Positions 62,552-64,000 of a stretch of DNA of 64,000 nt are shown piece after piece. The stretch is from Bradyrhizobium erythrophlei (GTDB taxonomy: Bacteria; Pseudomonadota; Alphaproteobacteria; Rhizobiales; Xanthobacteraceae): positions 1,364,001 to 1,428,000 of the forward strand of contig FSRD01000002.1 of NCBI GenBank assembly GCA_900129675.1, written 5' to 3'. Position 1 is the first letter of the stretch. Each line of letters opens with the position of its first letter. The notes below the pieces were generated by a model. It was not told where the DNA came from and made no database searches. It worked only from the letters and a program-made list of their open reading frames with translations. A program made the translations under genes and the position numbers.

Positions 62552-64000
62552 ATGACACAGACACGACGCGAGGCAATGGCGCTGATGACGGCCGCGCTGA
62601 CAGGTGCTGCCTTTGGCGGCTGCGCCTTCGCTCAGGGCGCGCCGAAGCGCGGCGGCATCCTGCGTATCTCGGCGCCAGCCAATCCGTCGAGCCTCGACCC
62701 GGCAACCGGCGGCGCCGGGTCCGATCATGCGTTCCTGTTCACGATGTACGACACGCTGACCGAGTGGGATTTCGAAACGTTGAAGCCGAAGCCGGGCCTG
62801 GCCGAAAGCTGGAGTTTTACCGATCCCGCCACCTTCGTGCTCAACATCCGCGCCGGCATCACCTTTCATGACGGCACGCCGCTCGACGCCGAAGCGGTCA
62901 AATTCAATCTGGAGCGCAACAAGAGCGACCAGAAATCCAACATCAAGGCCGATCTCGCCTCGATGGCCTCGGCTGAAGTCACCGGCCCGATGCAGGTGAC
63001 GCTGAAGCTCACTACACCCGACGCCGCGCTGCCCGGCATTCTCTCCGATCGCGCTGGCATGATGGTGTCGCCCACCGCGCTCAAGGCGAGTTCGGCCGGC
63101 AATGTCACACGCACGCCGGTCGGCGCGGGGGCGTATAGCTTCGTCAGCTGGGCGGATGGCGAAAAGATCGTCGTCAAGCGCAACGAGAAATACTGGAAGC
63201 CCAACCGTCCCTATCCCGACGGCATCGAATTTTCGATCATTCCCGAACTGACCACCGGCGCACGCTCGGTCACTGCCGGGCAAAACGATCTGATCTACCA
63301 GCTGCCGCCGCGCCAGAAGGCGATCATCGAGCGCGCCAGCAGCATCAAGGTGTTCAACGGGCCGACCTTGTACGTGTTCCAGATCTTCCTGAACTGGGCC
63401 AAGCCGCCGTTCGACAACATCAGGGTGCGCCAGGCCTTCAATTTCGCGATCGACCGCGAGGCGTTCGTCAAGGCGGCGCTCGCAGGCCTCGCCGAACCCG
63501 CTTACATGAACCTGCCGAAGGCGCATTGGGCCTACGACAAATCCGTGGCCGAGCTCTATCCCTATGATCCCGGAAAGGCGCGCAAGCTGCTGGCGGAGGC
63601 GGGCTTCAAGGAAGGGACGGTGATCGAGATCGGCGGCTATACCGATCAGGATTCGGTACAGCGCCAGGAAATCCTGATCGAACAGTTCCGCAAGGCCGGC
63701 ATGAATGTGAAATTCGTCAACGCGCCGATCGCGGAGGCGTCCGCCGCGTTCTTCGGGCCGGAGAAGCGCGGTTCCGGCCTGCTCGCGGCCTGGACCGGAC
63801 GGCCGGACCCGAGCCTGACCTATTCGCTGATGTTCACCAAGGACGCCTATTACAATGGCGGCCGCGCACCGGTGCCGCCGGAGCTGGAGGCCGCGATCAG
63901 GGAATCGCGCGCGTCGGAAGATATCGAATTCCGCCGCAAGGCATTCGCGACCGTGCAACGGATTGTCATGGAAAATGCCTTCGTGGCGCCGCTGGCCTTC
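62552..64000 (+). CDS. Peptide-class ABC substrate-binding protein (family 5), 3' end missing
   Basis: At least 483 residues are visible before the window ends. An RRE-type twin-arginine or Sec signal (MTQTRREAMALMTAALTGAA) precedes GGILRISAPANPSSLDPATG. Family-5 blocks follow: FVLNIRAGITFHDGTPLDAE, VGAGAYSFVSWADGEKIVVK and NIRVRQAFNFAIDREAFVKA. GGAGG upstream fixes the ATG. It follows the two peptide-class ATPases by 23 bases; its permeases should lie to the right of the window. Confidence 0.93.
   Translation, partial: MTQTRREAMALMTAALTGAAFGGCAFAQGAPKRGGILRISAPANPSSLDPATGGAGSDHAFLFTMYDTLTEWDFETLKPKPGLAESWSFTDPATFVLNIRAGITFHDGTPLDAEAVKFNLERNKSDQKSNIKADLASMASAEVTGPMQVTLKLTTPDAALPGILSDRAGMMVSPTALKASSAGNVTRTPVGAGAYSFVSWADGEKIVVKRNEKYWKPNRPYPDGIEFSIIPELTTGARSVTAGQNDLIYQLPPRQKAIIERASSIKVFNGPTLYVFQIFLNWAKPPFDNIRVRQAFNFAIDREAFVKAALAGLAEPAYMNLPKAHWAYDKSVAELYPYDPGKARKLLAEAGFKEGTVIEIGGYTDQDSVQRQEILIEQFRKAGMNVKFVNAPIAEASAAFFGPEKRGSGLLAAWTGRPDPSLTYSLMFTKDAYYNGGRAPVPPELEAAIRESRASEDIEFRRKAFATVQRIVMENAFVAPLAF

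Overview
The window is about 63% GC, and every recognisable gene type fits an alphaproteobacterium of the Bradyrhizobium/Nitrobacteraceae kind. The content is an accessory catabolic region: many ABC importers, each next to hydrolases, deaminases or amidohydrolases. Short intergenic repeat families of the bradyrhizobial type (edges reading CATTGCGAG, CATGCCCGG and GGGTTTCGCTTCGCTC) fill several gaps. I see no rRNA, tRNA, CRISPR array, transposase or phage gene. Assignments come from reading the translations, not from database searches.

Left part (1-12.1 kb): a purine/ureide uptake and breakdown region. It holds parts of two BMP-type (nucleoside-class) ABC importers, a probable Tsx-like outer-membrane channel, a guanine/cytidine-type deaminase, an isochorismatase-fold cysteine hydrolase and a divergent allantoate amidohydrolase-like M20 enzyme. 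The second importer operon has a consensus sigma-54 promoter. From 12.2 to 22.7 kb are single genes and small operons: a putative six-hairpin glycosidase-like protein, a phosphoesterase behind a Pho-box array, a TPR-sulfotransferase with a small STN-like exported protein, a cytochrome P460-like protein, a truncated hydrolase, small secreted proteins and a striking 18-cysteine Gly/Cys repeat protein. A repeat island without genes closes this stretch.

Middle (22.7-34.6 kb): formamidase faces a cysteine hydrolase-permease operon across a 325-bp gap with divergent sigma-54 promoters and an NtrC-like site, which is a nitrogen-scavenging arrangement. Next come a sugar-type ABC importer without its ATPase, a VOC protein, an FAD oxidoreductase, and a pair encoding a PPi-type phosphofructokinase and an archaeal-type fructose-1,6-bisphosphate aldolase/phosphatase.

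Right part (34.6-64 kb): a peptide-class ABC importer with a fused double ATPase; an HU protein; an SDR that has lost its catalytic tetrad, divergent from a CmcJ/AsaB-like oxygenase; an MFS carrier; hydantoinase/oxoprolinase B and A subunits with an orphan binding protein; an enolase-superfamily dehydratase; a cytosine deaminase/AtzC-like amidohydrolase; a SnoaL-like protein; a GntR/FCD regulator; a taurine/thiamine-precursor-class ABC importer; a second amidohydrolase; a double-domain class III CoA transferase; and a second peptide-class importer cut by the window end. Shared TGCATGCA-type sites suggest that the GntR protein controls several of the 50.7-56.3 kb genes. The overall theme is import and hydrolysis of nitrogen-rich small molecules (purines, amides, hydantoins, pyrimidine-like rings), with nitrogen and phosphate control visible in the promoters.
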